This document shows positions 1-7,941 of a DNA stretch of 64,000 nucleotides, in pieces; within the stretch, counting starts at the first letter, position 1; every line of letters starts with the position of its first letter. The notes under the pieces are model-generated. The model saw nothing but the letters and a program-made list of their open reading frames with translations. It was not told where the DNA came from and searched no databases. A program made the translations under genes and the position numbers. The DNA is from an uncultured Dorea sp. (GTDB taxonomy: Bacteria; Bacillota; Clostridia; Lachnospirales; Lachnospiraceae): assembly GCA_910584095.1 (NCBI GenBank), contig CAJTYU010000001.1, positions 62,001-126,000 of the forward strand, written 5' to 3'.

Positions 1-1654
1 ATTTCCGACAGTCCTTCTTATTCTGGAAATTACCGCAGCTATAGTCCGCGATCATTCCATCCTTAAAATCAATCTCCAAATCCAAATACTGCAGCTCGCC
101 AAGATATACCTTCGTCACATGAAGCTTTCCATTGGTTCCTTCAAGAACCGGCGAGGTGAATACTTCTCCCACCGGAATATTCACATCCGCCACACAGTTT
201 TCAAAAATAGTCTCCTTCTCAGGGTCCGCCAGCGAGTGAAGCCGCACCGTCAGATCCGTCCGGTTCTCTCCCTTTCCTGCAATATGCACGGCAGCGCCCT
301 GATCCAGCGCATTGATCAGCTTCTGCTGGACTTCTTCGTAAACCTTCGCATCTAATGTATTGATCCGGATTACTTCGTCAAAAATCTCCTTGTACTGCGG
401 ACCGATCTCCGGGATCGGATAGGACACGATCGTAAAACTCCTCTCTTCTCCTTTGATATATTCATTTACCATCTGCCCGGATTTACCGGTAAAAGCCAGA
501 AGGATCTTCTCCTGCTTTTCGGTCAAATGAACCGCCTCTTTCTTCACCGCCGGAATAAACGGCTTCTCTCCAAACACTTCTATCACTGCCGGTCCGGCAA
601 ATCCGGCCGCCAGTTCTTTATTCGTCTCATAGGCATGGCGCATTACGTCCAGTTTACGCTCCGTAAAACGCTTATTCAGGAATAGTCCCTGATCATCCCT
701 GTGATCATAATCATACTGCGGGTTCGGGCTGCCGCCGTAATATCCGATCTTCGACTGCCTGTGCTTCGTAAGAACGCTCGTCCCCGCCCGGTAAATCACC
801 GGCTGTAACCCTATTTTCTCAAAATTCTCCATCGCTTTTCGGACCACTGTCTCAAAACCCAGCACATACCGGATATTAACCACGGATTTCTTCGACAGAT
901 CCTTCCCGGTATTTACAAAACCGATCCGGTACCCTTCCGTATAGACGTCCGCCATCTTCTGAACTACCGCGTCGTCAAGCTCCAGAAGATGCTCCGCCGT
1001 GCGAAGCTCATTGTCGCTAATATATTCGCCAAACCGGTACAGATACCTAAGATCGGACAATTCCGCCGTCCTGATGATCTCCGCCGCAAAATCCATCGCC
1101 GGGTCGATCTGCTCTGACACCCGGTCCGCTGCAAACACGTCGCAGTAATCACTGGCATACCAGTAAATGATATCCTTCAATTCCCAGACAGGTCCAATCG
1201 TATCTTCTTTTTCCGCCTCATTCGCGGCGGCCGTCACGCTGCCGCAGGCTTCAAAACAATTATAAACCTCAATAAACAGCTCCAGCAGAATCGTAAGATA
1301 CTCTTTCTTTCCCTCAAATACATAAGAAATCCCGCTCCTAAGCTCCGCATACAGGAAACAAAGTATCTGTCCGGACTCCTTTCCCAGCATTTTCACCGCA
1401 TAAGCCGGATTCCCATAACTTGTCTCATAATTTTCCGGCAGTATATCCCCGTACAGCCTCCGGTTCCACTCCTTCAGTTCTTCCATAGGACGCTTCTCAT
1501 AGTCCCCTTTTTCTATCTCACGCTCCAGAGTAAGAAGCATCAGAAGAAATTGTGAAACCTCCTGAAAATACGCGCGGAAGGGAAGCTTCACCGACTCTTC
1601 CGTCGGTATCTGTCCAATCCGCTCTGCCGCCAGTCTGTACCGTTCTGTTATCAC
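1..1654 (-). CDS. M29-family aminopeptidase (aminopeptidase T-like), C-terminus beyond the left edge
   Basis: This is a metallo-aminopeptidase of the thermophilic M29 family, which removes N-terminal residues from peptides in the cytoplasm. I translated it from the minus strand. The first 300 or so residues are helical and specific to the long clostridial version. The conserved M29 half then follows, with the hallmark stretch NIPVGEVFTSPVLEGTNGK and, further on, YLDLEIDFKDGMIADYSCG. The GTG start at 1654 directly follows the TAA stop of the upstream gene and has an AAGGGGG ribosome-binding site nine bases before it. About 551 codons are visible, and the frame is still open at base 1. It is the last visible gene of the pyrE operon. 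The family call is firm; the peptide substrate is unknown. Confidence 0.85.
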   Translation of the reverse strand, partial: MITERYRLAAERIGQIPTEESVKLPFRAYFQEVSQFLLMLLTLEREIEKGDYEKRPMEELKEWNRRLYGDILPENYETSYGNPAYAVKMLGKESGQILCFLYAELRSGISYVFEGKKEYLTILLELFIEVYNCFEACGSVTAAANEAEKEDTIGPVWELKDIIYWYASDYCDVFAADRVSEQIDPAMDFAAEIIRTAELSDLRYLYRFGEYISDNELRTAEHLLELDDAVVQKMADVYTEGYRIGFVNTGKDLSKKSVVNIRYVLGFETVVRKAMENFEKIGLQPVIYRAGTSVLTKHRQSKIGYYGGSPNPQYDYDHRDDQGLFLNKRFTERKLDVMRHAYETNKELAAGFAGPAVIEVFGEKPFIPAVKKEAVHLTEKQEKILLAFTGKSGQMVNEYIKGEERSFTIVSYPIPEIGPQYKEIFDEVIRINTLDAKVYEEVQQKLINALDQGAAVHIAGKGENRTDLTVRLHSLADPEKETIFENCVADVNIPVGEVFTSPVLEGTNGKLHVTKVYLGELQYLDLEIDFKDGMIADYSCGNFQNKKDCRK

Positions 1655-2053
1655 TTAGAAAAACCCCCTTATAAATGTCGCTGTAAATATAAGCAAAAGG
1701 ACTGCATTGCCCGCAATTCCGGCTTTACAGGACGCATAATTCTTCTCGCGCTCCTTAAAGCCCTTGACGCCGCGTTCCACCCCCGCCGCCGACATTACAA
1801 GCACTCCAAGACCGGTAAGTCCAATAAAAATATTAACGTCGCCTCTGCTTATGTACGAAACTGAAAATATCAGAATCATCAAAAATGCTGATGTAAACGC
1901 CAGCGCGCTCGAAACCAGCCCTCTCTTAGAATGCTTAAGCTTCACCTGTCCATGTTTATAGTAACGGCGTTTTTTTCTTTCCTTTTCACGTTTACGCCTT
2001 TCCTTTTCTTTCGCTCTATCTTCTGCCATTTCTTTTAGTTCTCTTAATCCCAT
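1655..2053 (-). CDS. Small membrane protein, DUF6142-like
   Basis: This is a 132-residue protein. The first 40 residues are extremely rich in Lys, Arg and Glu, then comes KHSKRGLVSSALAF and three predicted membrane segments (about 46-67, 74-92 and 110-130). The layout matches small Lachnospiraceae membrane proteins that I recall as DUF6142; that name is from memory. The start has AGGAG seven bases upstream and overlaps the end of the VanZ gene by 38 bases. The stop abuts the GTG start of the aminopeptidase, so the two are probably translationally coupled. Function unknown. Confidence 0.65.
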   Translation of the reverse strand: MGLRELKEMAEDRAKEKERRKREKERKKRRYYKHGQVKLKHSKRGLVSSALAFTSAFLMILIFSVSYISRGDVNIFIGLTGLGVLVMSAAGVERGVKGFKEREKNYASCKAGIAGNAVLLLIFTATFIRGFF

Positions 2054-2495
2054 GTCTTCTCCTCAATGCCGCGCATATGATAAACGCAATATAACCCAGC
2101 GCTCCTCCCATCGTATTCAAAAGCATGTCGTCCACGTCAAAACTTCCCACCTTCGTAAGAAGCTGGAATGTCTCTACGCAAAAGCTAAGCGCAAAACTGT
2201 AGAACACAGCCGCTAAAAAGCTCCTGTATTTACTTGCCATAGGAAGGAAAAATCCAAAAGGAACAAAAATCAGCACATTGCCAAACAGATTGGTAAATAC
2301 CGCATACCAGCCAAGCTGCTCCCTGTATATCCAAAATCTCTTGATCTCCTTAAACAACACCAGATTATACCGATACTCCTGCATCGCCCCTCTTCCATAC
2401 CACTCAGAAAACAACAGGAAATAAATAATAAATCCAATGTAAAAAACAAACAATATTTTGCCTAAAAAGCGCAGTCTCCTTCCTTTCTTTCCCAT
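2016..2495 (-). CDS. VanZ-family membrane protein
   Basis: A 159-residue integral membrane protein of the VanZ family. Diagnostic stretches are NLFGNVLIFVPFGFFLP and ETFQLLTKVGSFDVDDMLLN, followed by NTMGGALGY, with four membrane helices. VanZ itself gives low-level teicoplanin resistance, but most chromosomal homologues have no assigned role, and nothing nearby links this one to glycopeptides. It starts one base after the stop of the 50-aa gene and belongs to the pyrE operon. Confidence 0.85.
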   Translation of the reverse strand: MGKKGRRLRFLGKILFVFYIGFIIYFLLFSEWYGRGAMQEYRYNLVLFKEIKRFWIYREQLGWYAVFTNLFGNVLIFVPFGFFLPMASKYRSFLAAVFYSFALSFCVETFQLLTKVGSFDVDDMLLNTMGGALGYIAFIICAALRRRHGIKRTKRNGRR

Positions 2496-2496
2496 A

Positions 2497-2649
2497 CTAG
2501 AACATCAAACCCTCTTTATTTTTAAGCAGGCGTCCCCCGCAGACAATCGCAATCACACCTGTAGTAATGCCAACCACAATCATCACAATACCAATCGCAA
2601 TACCCGCTGCTCCGGTAATCCCCATTGTCTTAAATGCTTTTTCATTCAT
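2497..2649 (-). CDS. Small membrane protein (50 aa)
   Basis: A 50-residue protein with a Gly/Ile-rich double membrane hairpin (ITGAAGIAIGIVMIVVGITT) and a short basic tail. I start it at MNEKAF (2649) because an AGGAGG sits eight bases upstream. A longer frame reaching 2715 would run into pyrE and has no such site. It lies between pyrE and vanZ in one operon. Not recognised as a named family. Confidence 0.6.
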   Translation of the reverse strand: MNEKAFKTMGITGAAGIAIGIVMIVVGITTGVIAIVCGGRLLKNKEGLMF

Positions 2650-2683
2650 TTTCGCTTCCTCCTGTAATTTCTTGAAGAATAAA

Positions 2684-3358
2684 TTAACATCCATACTGTT
2701 CATAATATGCGTCAATTGCCGATTTTAATGTATCGTCAATCACAACTTTTCCTTGACGCTCTCTATTATACAAATACTCTACAACCTCTTTCATCGTCAC
2801 AATAGCGCCGGTCTCGAATCCATACAATTCTTTAATCTCATCCAGAGCGCTTATTTTACCGCCTTTGCCGACTTCCATACGGTTTAAAGAAACCATTAAC
2901 CCTCTAATCTCCACGTCGGCCTGAGCCTTAATGATCGGAAACGTCTCCTCAATGGATTTACCGGAAGTTGTCACATCCTCAATAATTACTACCCGGTCCC
3001 CATCCTTCAGCTTGCTTCCAAGCAAAATCCCGGTATCCCCGTGGTCCTTCACCTCTTTCCTGTTTGAGCAGTAACGGATATCCTTACCATACAAATCACT
3101 AATCGCCATCGCAGCAGCCACAGAAAGCGGAATCCCCTTGTATGACGGCCCAAACAGCACGTCAAAATCCAAGCCATAGGTATCATGGATCGCTTTCGCA
3201 TAATATTCGCCCAGTCTTCTAAGCTGAGTTCCCGTCACATAAGCTCCCGCATTCATAAAAAAGGGAGATTTTCTTCCGCTTTTCAGCGTAAATTCTCCAA
3301 ACTTAAGCACGTTGCTTTCTACCATAAATTCTATAAATTCCTGTTTATATGCTTCCAT
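2684..3358 (-). CDS. pyrE: Orotate phosphoribosyltransferase
   Basis: PyrE transfers phosphoribosyl from PRPP to orotate to form OMP in pyrimidine synthesis. The 224-residue length is usual for clostridial PyrE. The PRPP-binding motif VVIIEDVTTSGKS lies at about residues 123-135, and the N-terminal FTLKSGRKSPFF stretch is typical. Other pyr genes are not in the window; upstream there is only decayed sequence. The gene has its own promoter (3430-3458) and an odd translation start region. It heads an operon with four genes of no known pyrimidine role. Confidence 0.95.
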   Translation of the reverse strand: MEAYKQEFIEFMVESNVLKFGEFTLKSGRKSPFFMNAGAYVTGTQLRRLGEYYAKAIHDTYGLDFDVLFGPSYKGIPLSVAAAMAISDLYGKDIRYCSNRKEVKDHGDTGILLGSKLKDGDRVVIIEDVTTSGKSIEETFPIIKAQADVEIRGLMVSLNRMEVGKGGKISALDEIKELYGFETGAIVTMKEVVEYLYNRERQGKVVIDDTLKSAIDAYYEQYGC

Positions 3359-3363
3359 AGCCG

Positions 3364-3391
3364 TTCAGTGATCCGTGATCACTTTCTCCTT
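3364..3391 (-). promoter_or_regulatory. Unusual pyrE translation start region: strong SD, 5-codon mini-ORF, small hairpin
   Basis: The only good Shine-Dalgarno (AAAGGAG) is about 27 bases before the pyrE ATG. Between them sits a perfect 7-bp hairpin (AGTGATC-acg-GATCACT). The same bases can be read as a mini-ORF (GTG ATC ACG GAT CAC TGA) ending six bases before the pyrE start. Either the hairpin shortens the effective spacing or a leader peptide couples translation. The sequence is seen; the mechanism is inferred. Confidence 0.45.
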
Positions 3392-3429
3392 TCCAGACAA
3401 ACTTAGAAAATAACAATAAATTCTTTTCA

Positions 3430-3458
3430 ATTCTACCATAGCTGCCATACAATTTCAA
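3430..3458 (-). promoter_or_regulatory. Sigma-A-type promoter of pyrE
   Basis: TTGAAA and TAGAAT are separated by exactly 17 bases, placing transcription start near 3423, about 65 bases before the pyrE start codon. The leader is too short for a PyrR-type attenuator and shows no terminator hairpin. Confidence 0.55.
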
Positions 3459-3463
3459 TTCTA

Positions 3464-3598
3464 TTATGCGGCGCTCCCCGCCATTTCATCTGCGATAATA
3501 TCGGCGGCAGCGGCCAGTACCCGTGCAAAGTCTGCGGGCAGAAAGCTGTAATAGGCAATGATGTCTACGCCAATATTGTATTCATCTTTCCATAACAA
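3464..3598 (-). pseudogene. Short remnant with a bacteriohemerythrin-like beginning
   Basis: A 44-codon open stretch on the minus strand begins WKDEYNIGVDII, which matches the start of bacteriohemerythrins (W-x-DEYNIGVD-x-ID-x-QH). The expected iron-ligand His motif is missing. The text continues as AYYSFLPADFARVLAAAADI and ends in two stops. No ribosome-binding site or ATG was found. It looks like the joined ends of one or two damaged genes just upstream of the pyrE promoter. The family link rests on a dozen residues only. Confidence 0.35.
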
Positions 3599-4215
3599 TT
3601 AATTTTCCATTTATAATTTTCCTCATTCATAAATATTTTGTACTGCTTCTTTTCCATAAATGTCATTTAAAGCCATACTTTGTAAATGATTGTCCACAAT
3701 CAAACATACTATTTTTAGAGTTATCTTTCGCAATTGTTTCATATCCAACCATATAAAAATCTTTCTTTTTTGTAAACTACTTCTACTGAAAAAAGGGATT
3801 TAATACCAAAAACAAAAAAGAGAAAGGGCCAACTATACATTTAGGAAAAATTTTTTAAGCTTGAAACACTCCTGATTTTTTAAAAATTTAGATTGAAATA
3901 CAGAATAATGGATTACATCAACGCATAGAAACGTTTCACACTCTCCATTGCTAAGAAAAAATCATCTGCGTTTCTTACCGGCCAGAATTTATAGAAAACT
4001 AAATTTTCACACATTCAGAAATCACATCGTCCGAAAACCGTTTTTGTAAAGGTTTGTTCCTGCCATAATTTTAGCATGCAGCCACGCCATGACCTTCTTC
4101 TCCATATCCGTCAATTATTTTTATTCTATATATTCCTTTGCATTGGTATTTATCGCTATTGCTGATTCTCTATTTTTAATATGGCAAATGACTTCTTTCC
4201 AAAAATCCTTAATAC
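3599..4215. other. AT-rich intergenic stretch without an intact gene
   Basis: About 600 bases of AT-rich DNA with no convincing gene. On the minus strand there are short open stretches that look like coding debris: a 33-codon frame at 3913-4014 (ending ESVKRFYALM) and a stretch around 4110-4210 reading IKDFWKEVICHIKNRESA. None has a ribosome-binding site and I recognise none of them. They fit gene decay in this block. Confidence 0.4.
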
Positions 4216-4253
4216 ATACTTTTTGAACTACTAATATTCAATAAGATATACTT
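4216..4253. repeat. Dispersed palindromic repeat, copy 1
   Basis: On the minus strand this reads GAATATTAGTAGTTC followed by an AAAGTAT-like tail, flanked by AAGTATATCTTATT. The same 30-base stretch recurs with two or three changes at 50273-50340, and a related unit is at 58439-58462. The core is an imperfect inverted repeat (GAAY...GTTC). All copies are intergenic. Confidence 0.6.
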
Positions 4254-4359
4254 ACAGTTCTGTCTGTTTAATAATAGATTTGGGCGGCTTGTCCATGCCC
4301 CCTGGAATAAATTTCCTTCTTTCAATTAGAATAGCATGTTCTAAGTTACTTTCAACCAT
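4252..4359 (-). CDS. Possible 35-aa peptide after the DUF6064 pseudogene
   Basis: A short frame (MVESNLEHAILIERRKFIP, then GGMDKPPKSIIKQTEL) starts ten bases after the DUF6064 stop. It has no clear ribosome-binding site and no cysteine, so it is not an AgrD-type signal precursor. It may be a translationally coupled peptide or chance. Confidence 0.2.
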   Translation of the reverse strand: MVESNLEHAILIERRKFIPGGMDKPPKSIIKQTEL

Positions 4360-4367
4360 TTCAATAA

Positions 4368-4952
4368 TCAAATTTCTTTTTTCAAAAGATATAATCCGTA
4401 TATTCCACATATTAAAAGAATAATATCTTCATAAGCGGCAAAAATTACTGATTTAATTCCTGTCAATCCCCATATTGTCAATAGCAAAAGCAGCATCTTA
4501 CTTTTTCTTTTATATCCTGCATACACGGCTATGCTCAAACTAACACTAGGACAGGGCATAATATGTGTAACCATCCGTGGAAACTGATTTCCCAGCACTA
4601 ATGATATTAACGGATATAAACAATACAGCAAAAGCAATATAATTTGAAATAAATTAGGTCTTTCAAGTATATCATTTTTATTGTGCAAGCTTTCATATAA
4701 AAACAGAAAGCCACAAATCAAATACAATGGAAAGGCAAAATATTTCTGAATCGGTTGAGTCCCATAGTATCAAAAAAACATTATTCCTATAAATAAATTT
4801 GCTATTCCCAACACCAATTTCGCTAAACACGCTACCTTGTTGGTATATGACAGCGACAATGCAATAACAGTTAAAATTAAAAGTATTACTTGAATAATAA
4901 TTGTATTTCGGTTATATTGTGCAATTACATTCCAAAAAGCTTGTTCATCCAT
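4368..4952 (-). pseudogene. DUF6064-like membrane protein gene interrupted by one TGA
   Basis: Two open stretches in the same frame are separated by a single TGA (4770-4772) at residue 61. The first begins MDEQAFWNVIAQYNRNTIII, the second continues YYGTQPIQKYFAFPLYLICG and runs to KKEI. Together they give about 194 residues with six or seven membrane helices, the size and N-terminal pattern I associate with DUF6064 proteins. Everything else is intact, so the break looks recent: TGA could derive from TGG in an FFWYY context. The family name is from memory. The product is probably not made full length. Confidence 0.6.
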
Positions 4953-5095
4953 TCTATTTTCCCCACCAAGATGTCGATTTCTCAGTCTAATTTTTTCTAT
5001 GTATACACAAAAATATAGGCATATCTATTGGTTTCCTTTTTCATCAATTACTCACCTATATCATACGCTAAACTTCGTAAAAATCAATGTAATTT
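4953..5095. other. AT-rich intergenic stretch
   Basis: Upstream of the DUF6064 pseudogene; I see no gene, hairpin or convincing promoter here. Confidence 0.4.
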
Positions 5096-5218
5096 TTACA
5101 GCATTTTAATTGTACGACCACTTTTCGGCCCCGTAATAACGTCTCTGCCGTCGATACGTTGATAGGGCTTATTAATTGTAACTGTACGCCACGCAAATCT
5201 GGACAAAAGCCCCCTCTT
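5096..5218 (-). pseudogene. Tyrosine recombinase (integrase) fragment
   Basis: A 40-codon minus-strand stretch reads WRTVTINKPYQRIDGRDVIT then GPKSGRTIKML before a TAA. This matches the strand just after the first catalytic Arg region of phage/ICE-type tyrosine integrases (YQR-x-x-G-x-DVIT-x-PKT-x-x-S-x-RTI-x-MP). A few residues are missing around PKS-GRTI and there is no catalytic residue. It is a relic of an integrated element in this block. Confidence 0.6.
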
Positions 5219-5265
5219 AGGAATTAAGCGGCGCATTCAAAGACAAAGCGAAAGATTGATAGCGC

Positions 5266-5302
5266 AAAAAAACTAACAGACTTCCTCTCAAAAATCTGTT
5301 AG
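5266..5302 (-). terminator. Intrinsic terminator, probably of the MATE gene
   Basis: Read on the minus strand, an 8-bp perfect stem (CTAACAGA/TCTGTTAG) with a 14-base loop is followed by seven T. It lies about 210 bases beyond the MATE stop. The bases between (5303-5512) hold no gene I can support. Confidence 0.65.
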
Positions 5303-5512
5303 CTCCTTATTCTTGAATATTCTTAAAATGTTGCCACGAAAGCTTTTCGTCCTGCAAGCATCCAGTATTTATGCGCTTTCACACCGCTTTGGATACTATT
5401 CGAACTCGACAAGCACTAATCAATTTTGCTTTGTAATTATTCTCTGTCGAGTATATAAATCCTTTGGTTATTTGATATATCCATATTATCCTGCCTATAT
5501 GGGCTAATGTTA

Positions 5513-6844
5513 TCATTTTGTTATCGCTGTTGATAACATCTGCTTTGCAACTAAGCGAATCAAATACAAAACAAACAAGGCAATCCAAGATAACATTTCT
5601 GCATAAGCAATTATCATATCGCCAAAATAAGAAACCAAAGCATAAGATAATATAATCCTAACAACCAACGAAACAATTCCTGCAGTTCCAGAAAACAACA
5701 TATCGCCAACTCCCTCAAGATACCCCCTCAACGCCATCGCAAAACCATAAACAATATAACAGCTCGCTACTGCACTAAAAAAAGATTTTCCGATTTCCAC
5801 AGACTCTTTAGTTAATCCAAACATTTCTATCAAATCTGCACCTATAACAAGCACAAACAATGTAAGACACACAGAGATTACAGCAATCATCATAATACCT
5901 ATTTTCAATACTTTTTGTGCTCTTGACTTATTTCCCGCGCCAATATTCTGCGCTACAATTGTTGCAATTCCCAAACCAAAATTAACTATTGGCAAAATAA
6001 TAACGGAATCCACTCTGTAAGCCGTTGTAATTGCAGCCACAGTTTGTTCGCCAAAACCATTCATAAATCGTTGAAGTATAATATTACCAACAGATACTGT
6101 TCCTGCCTGTACCGCGGGAGGAAGCCCAAATTTCAATCCTTTCGTCATGATAGATTTATCAAATGCTTTACGATTTACTTGATATCGGAGGACAGGATAT
6201 TTTCTAACTGCATATACAATAATAAATACCGCCATCGTTGCTTGGGAAATAGCTGTTGCCGCTGCTGCACCTGCCGCACCAAAACGAAAAACAATAACAA
6301 AAAGAATATCCAAAACTGCATTAACAATCGAACAAACGAGAACAGATAAAAAAGGAGCTTTACTATCCCCCAGACCTCTAAGCACAGCAGAGTAAACATT
6401 ATATACTGCCAAGCATGGAATACCAATCATCAATAATTGCATATATTCCTTTGCAATTCCGATAATATTGATAGGCGTATCCAAAGCAGTCAAAATCTCA
6501 TATGTAAATAAACTTCCTAATACTGCTACCGTAAAAAAAACAATTCCAAGCAACAACGTAAATGTGGATAATATATTTTTAATTCTTTCCTTTTCGCCTT
6601 TTCCAAATATTTGTGCTGTAAGCACAGATATTCCAGATGTAAAGCCGACAATAACAGTTACAAACAAATTATAAATTGAGGTCGTAGACCCAATTCCTGC
6701 AAGAGCAAGTTCCCCATCTATATTTCCGACAATAAAGGCATCTACCCAATTAAATATTTGCTGAAACATGCCGCTGAGTATTAAGGGAATCGTAAAAACA
6801 ACTAAAGATTTTGCAATACTTCCATGTGTTAATTTGTTTTCCAT
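5513..6844 (-). CDS. MATE-family multidrug/toxin efflux transporter
   Basis: A 443-residue, twelve-helix MATE transporter that exports drugs or toxins in exchange for Na+ or H+. The N-terminal PLILSGMFQQIFNWVDAFIV and GLGIATIVAQNIGAG are typical of the family, and the length is complete. It is preceded by a clear promoter and a structured leader with a terminator, so it is probably induced by its substrate. Base use is more AT-rich than the flanking core genes, consistent with transfer. Substrate unknown. Confidence 0.88.
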   Translation of the reverse strand: MENKLTHGSIAKSLVVFTIPLILSGMFQQIFNWVDAFIVGNIDGELALAGIGSTTSIYNLFVTVIVGFTSGISVLTAQIFGKGEKERIKNILSTFTLLLGIVFFTVAVLGSLFTYEILTALDTPINIIGIAKEYMQLLMIGIPCLAVYNVYSAVLRGLGDSKAPFLSVLVCSIVNAVLDILFVIVFRFGAAGAAAATAISQATMAVFIIVYAVRKYPVLRYQVNRKAFDKSIMTKGLKFGLPPAVQAGTVSVGNIILQRFMNGFGEQTVAAITTAYRVDSVIILPIVNFGLGIATIVAQNIGAGNKSRAQKVLKIGIMMIAVISVCLTLFVLVIGADLIEMFGLTKESVEIGKSFFSAVASCYIVYGFAMALRGYLEGVGDMLFSGTAGIVSLVVRIILSYALVSYFGDMIIAYAEMLSWIALFVLYLIRLVAKQMLSTAITK

Positions 6845-6891
6845 AAATTTTCTCCATATCCAAAAAGAAAAAGCGCCCTCAAAGCTACCAT
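6829..6891 (-). CDS. Possible 20-aa leader peptide overlapping the MATE start
   Basis: ATG at 6891 opens a 20-codon frame (MVALRALFLFGYGENLWKTN) that starts inside the leader hairpin, runs through its T-tract, and ends 13 bases inside the MATE gene in another frame. Position and overlap resemble attenuation leader peptides of antibiotic-induced genes. No strong ribosome-binding site is visible. Confidence 0.3.
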   Translation of the reverse strand: MVALRALFLFGYGENLWKTN

Positions 6892-6931
6892 ACAGCCTAA
6901 AGCTGTACCACAGGGGTAACTTTGGAACGCC
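6861..6931 (-). promoter_or_regulatory. Structured 5' leader with terminator-like stem before the MATE gene
   Basis: On the minus strand, GGCGTTCCAAAGTTACC pairs with GGTAGCTTTGAGGGCGC around an inner TACAGC/GCTGTA hairpin, followed by TTTTTCTTTTT. This is an intrinsic terminator between promoter and start codon, so expression should depend on read-through. I do not recognise it as a named riboswitch. Confidence 0.6.
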
Positions 6932-6961
6932 TCAAATTTCTTCGTATTTAATTTTTTCGAA

Positions 6962-6990
6962 ATTATAACATAAAATATGAAACAAATCAA
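6962..6990 (-). promoter_or_regulatory. Promoter of the MATE gene
   Basis: TTGATT, 17 bases, TATAAT, with transcription expected to begin near 6955. The -10 is a perfect match to consensus. The whole leader is about 110 bases. Confidence 0.7.
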
Positions 6991-7061
6991 GTCATTCGAA
7001 ACAACATTTCAAGTGATAACTTTACAGACAAATTCATTGCCCCTGTTTAGGTTTATTGCAA

Positions 7062-7937
7062 TTATAGTTCTTTGTTCGCAAGATAAATGTAAGCATCCTC
7101 CAGCGTTGCTTCACAAGAACTGCATTCCATTTTTGGCGGCGTTTCACTGATTAATTTCATTTGTAATTCGTCCCCTACATACTGTTTCGATGAAACATGA
7201 TATTTTTTTTCCAGTTCCCTTGCAGTCCCTTCATCTTTTGTTTTATAAATCCAAATATGGTCTCTTGCCTGTTCCAATAATTCTTTCATGTTTCCTGAAT
7301 AAAGGAATTTCCCATTTTTCATAACTGCAAGCTGATTGCAGGTAGCTGCCAAATCTTCCACTACATGTGTGGAAAACAAAACGGTACGCCCTTCTGAAAA
7401 ATCAACCAACAGATTTCTGATGCGGATACGTTCTTCAGGGTCTAATCCGGTTGTTGGTTCATCGACAATTAAAAATTCTGGCTCATTTAAAAGCGCCTGA
7501 ATAAGCCCGACTCTCCGTTTCATGCCGCCCGACAATTGTTTCATCTTCTTTCCTCGATGCCCCGACAGGCTTGTCTTTTCAAGATAATATTTGATGCGTT
7601 TTTTATATGTTTGTCTGGGTATGCCAGATAAGTCCCCCATATATTCCAGACATTCTTGTACTGACAGATTTGGATACAGGTCTATCTCCTGCGGCAGATA
7701 TCCTATCTTTCTCTGTATTTTTTCAAAATTCCCCTCGCTGTAAAGTATTCCATCTAAGGTTACTGTACCACTGGTTGGTGATAACACAGTTGTAAGCACC
7801 CGCATGAGCGTTGTTTTTCCTGCCCCGTTTTCCCCCAGCAGCCCAAAAATCCCCTTTGGAATTTCCAAATCTGCATGATTGATTGCTGTTACATCATTCC
7901 TGAATATTACTGTTAAATCCTCTATCTTAATTCCCAT
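7062..7937 (-). CDS. ABC transporter ATP-binding protein
   Basis: A 291-residue ATPase of the drug/peptide ABC-2 exporter type. Walker A is GENGAGKT (35-42), the signature LSGG is at 135-138, and Walker B FLIVDEPTTGLD is at about 155-166. It starts five bases after the upstream permease gene and forms an exporter with the two permeases at 7942-9674. The adjacent two-component system suggests the substrate is a peptide antibiotic or envelope stress signal; this is inference from context. Confidence 0.88.
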   Translation of the reverse strand: MGIKIEDLTVIFRNDVTAINHADLEIPKGIFGLLGENGAGKTTLMRVLTTVLSPTSGTVTLDGILYSEGNFEKIQRKIGYLPQEIDLYPNLSVQECLEYMGDLSGIPRQTYKKRIKYYLEKTSLSGHRGKKMKQLSGGMKRRVGLIQALLNEPEFLIVDEPTTGLDPEERIRIRNLLVDFSEGRTVLFSTHVVEDLAATCNQLAVMKNGKFLYSGNMKELLEQARDHIWIYKTKDEGTARELEKKYHVSSKQYVGDELQMKLISETPPKMECSSCEATLEDAYIYLANKEL

Positions 7938-7941
7938 AGTC

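Noticed and set aside
4252..4359. AgrD-like signal peptide after the DUF6064 gene
   Set aside because: There is no cysteine or serine at a ring-forming position, no acidic tail and no AgrB-like protease next to it.
4770..4772. TGA as a possible selenocysteine codon in the DUF6064-like gene
   Set aside because: No SECIS-like hairpin was evident after the codon, and the context is a hydrophobic helix with no redox neighbour. A nonsense change from TGG is simpler.
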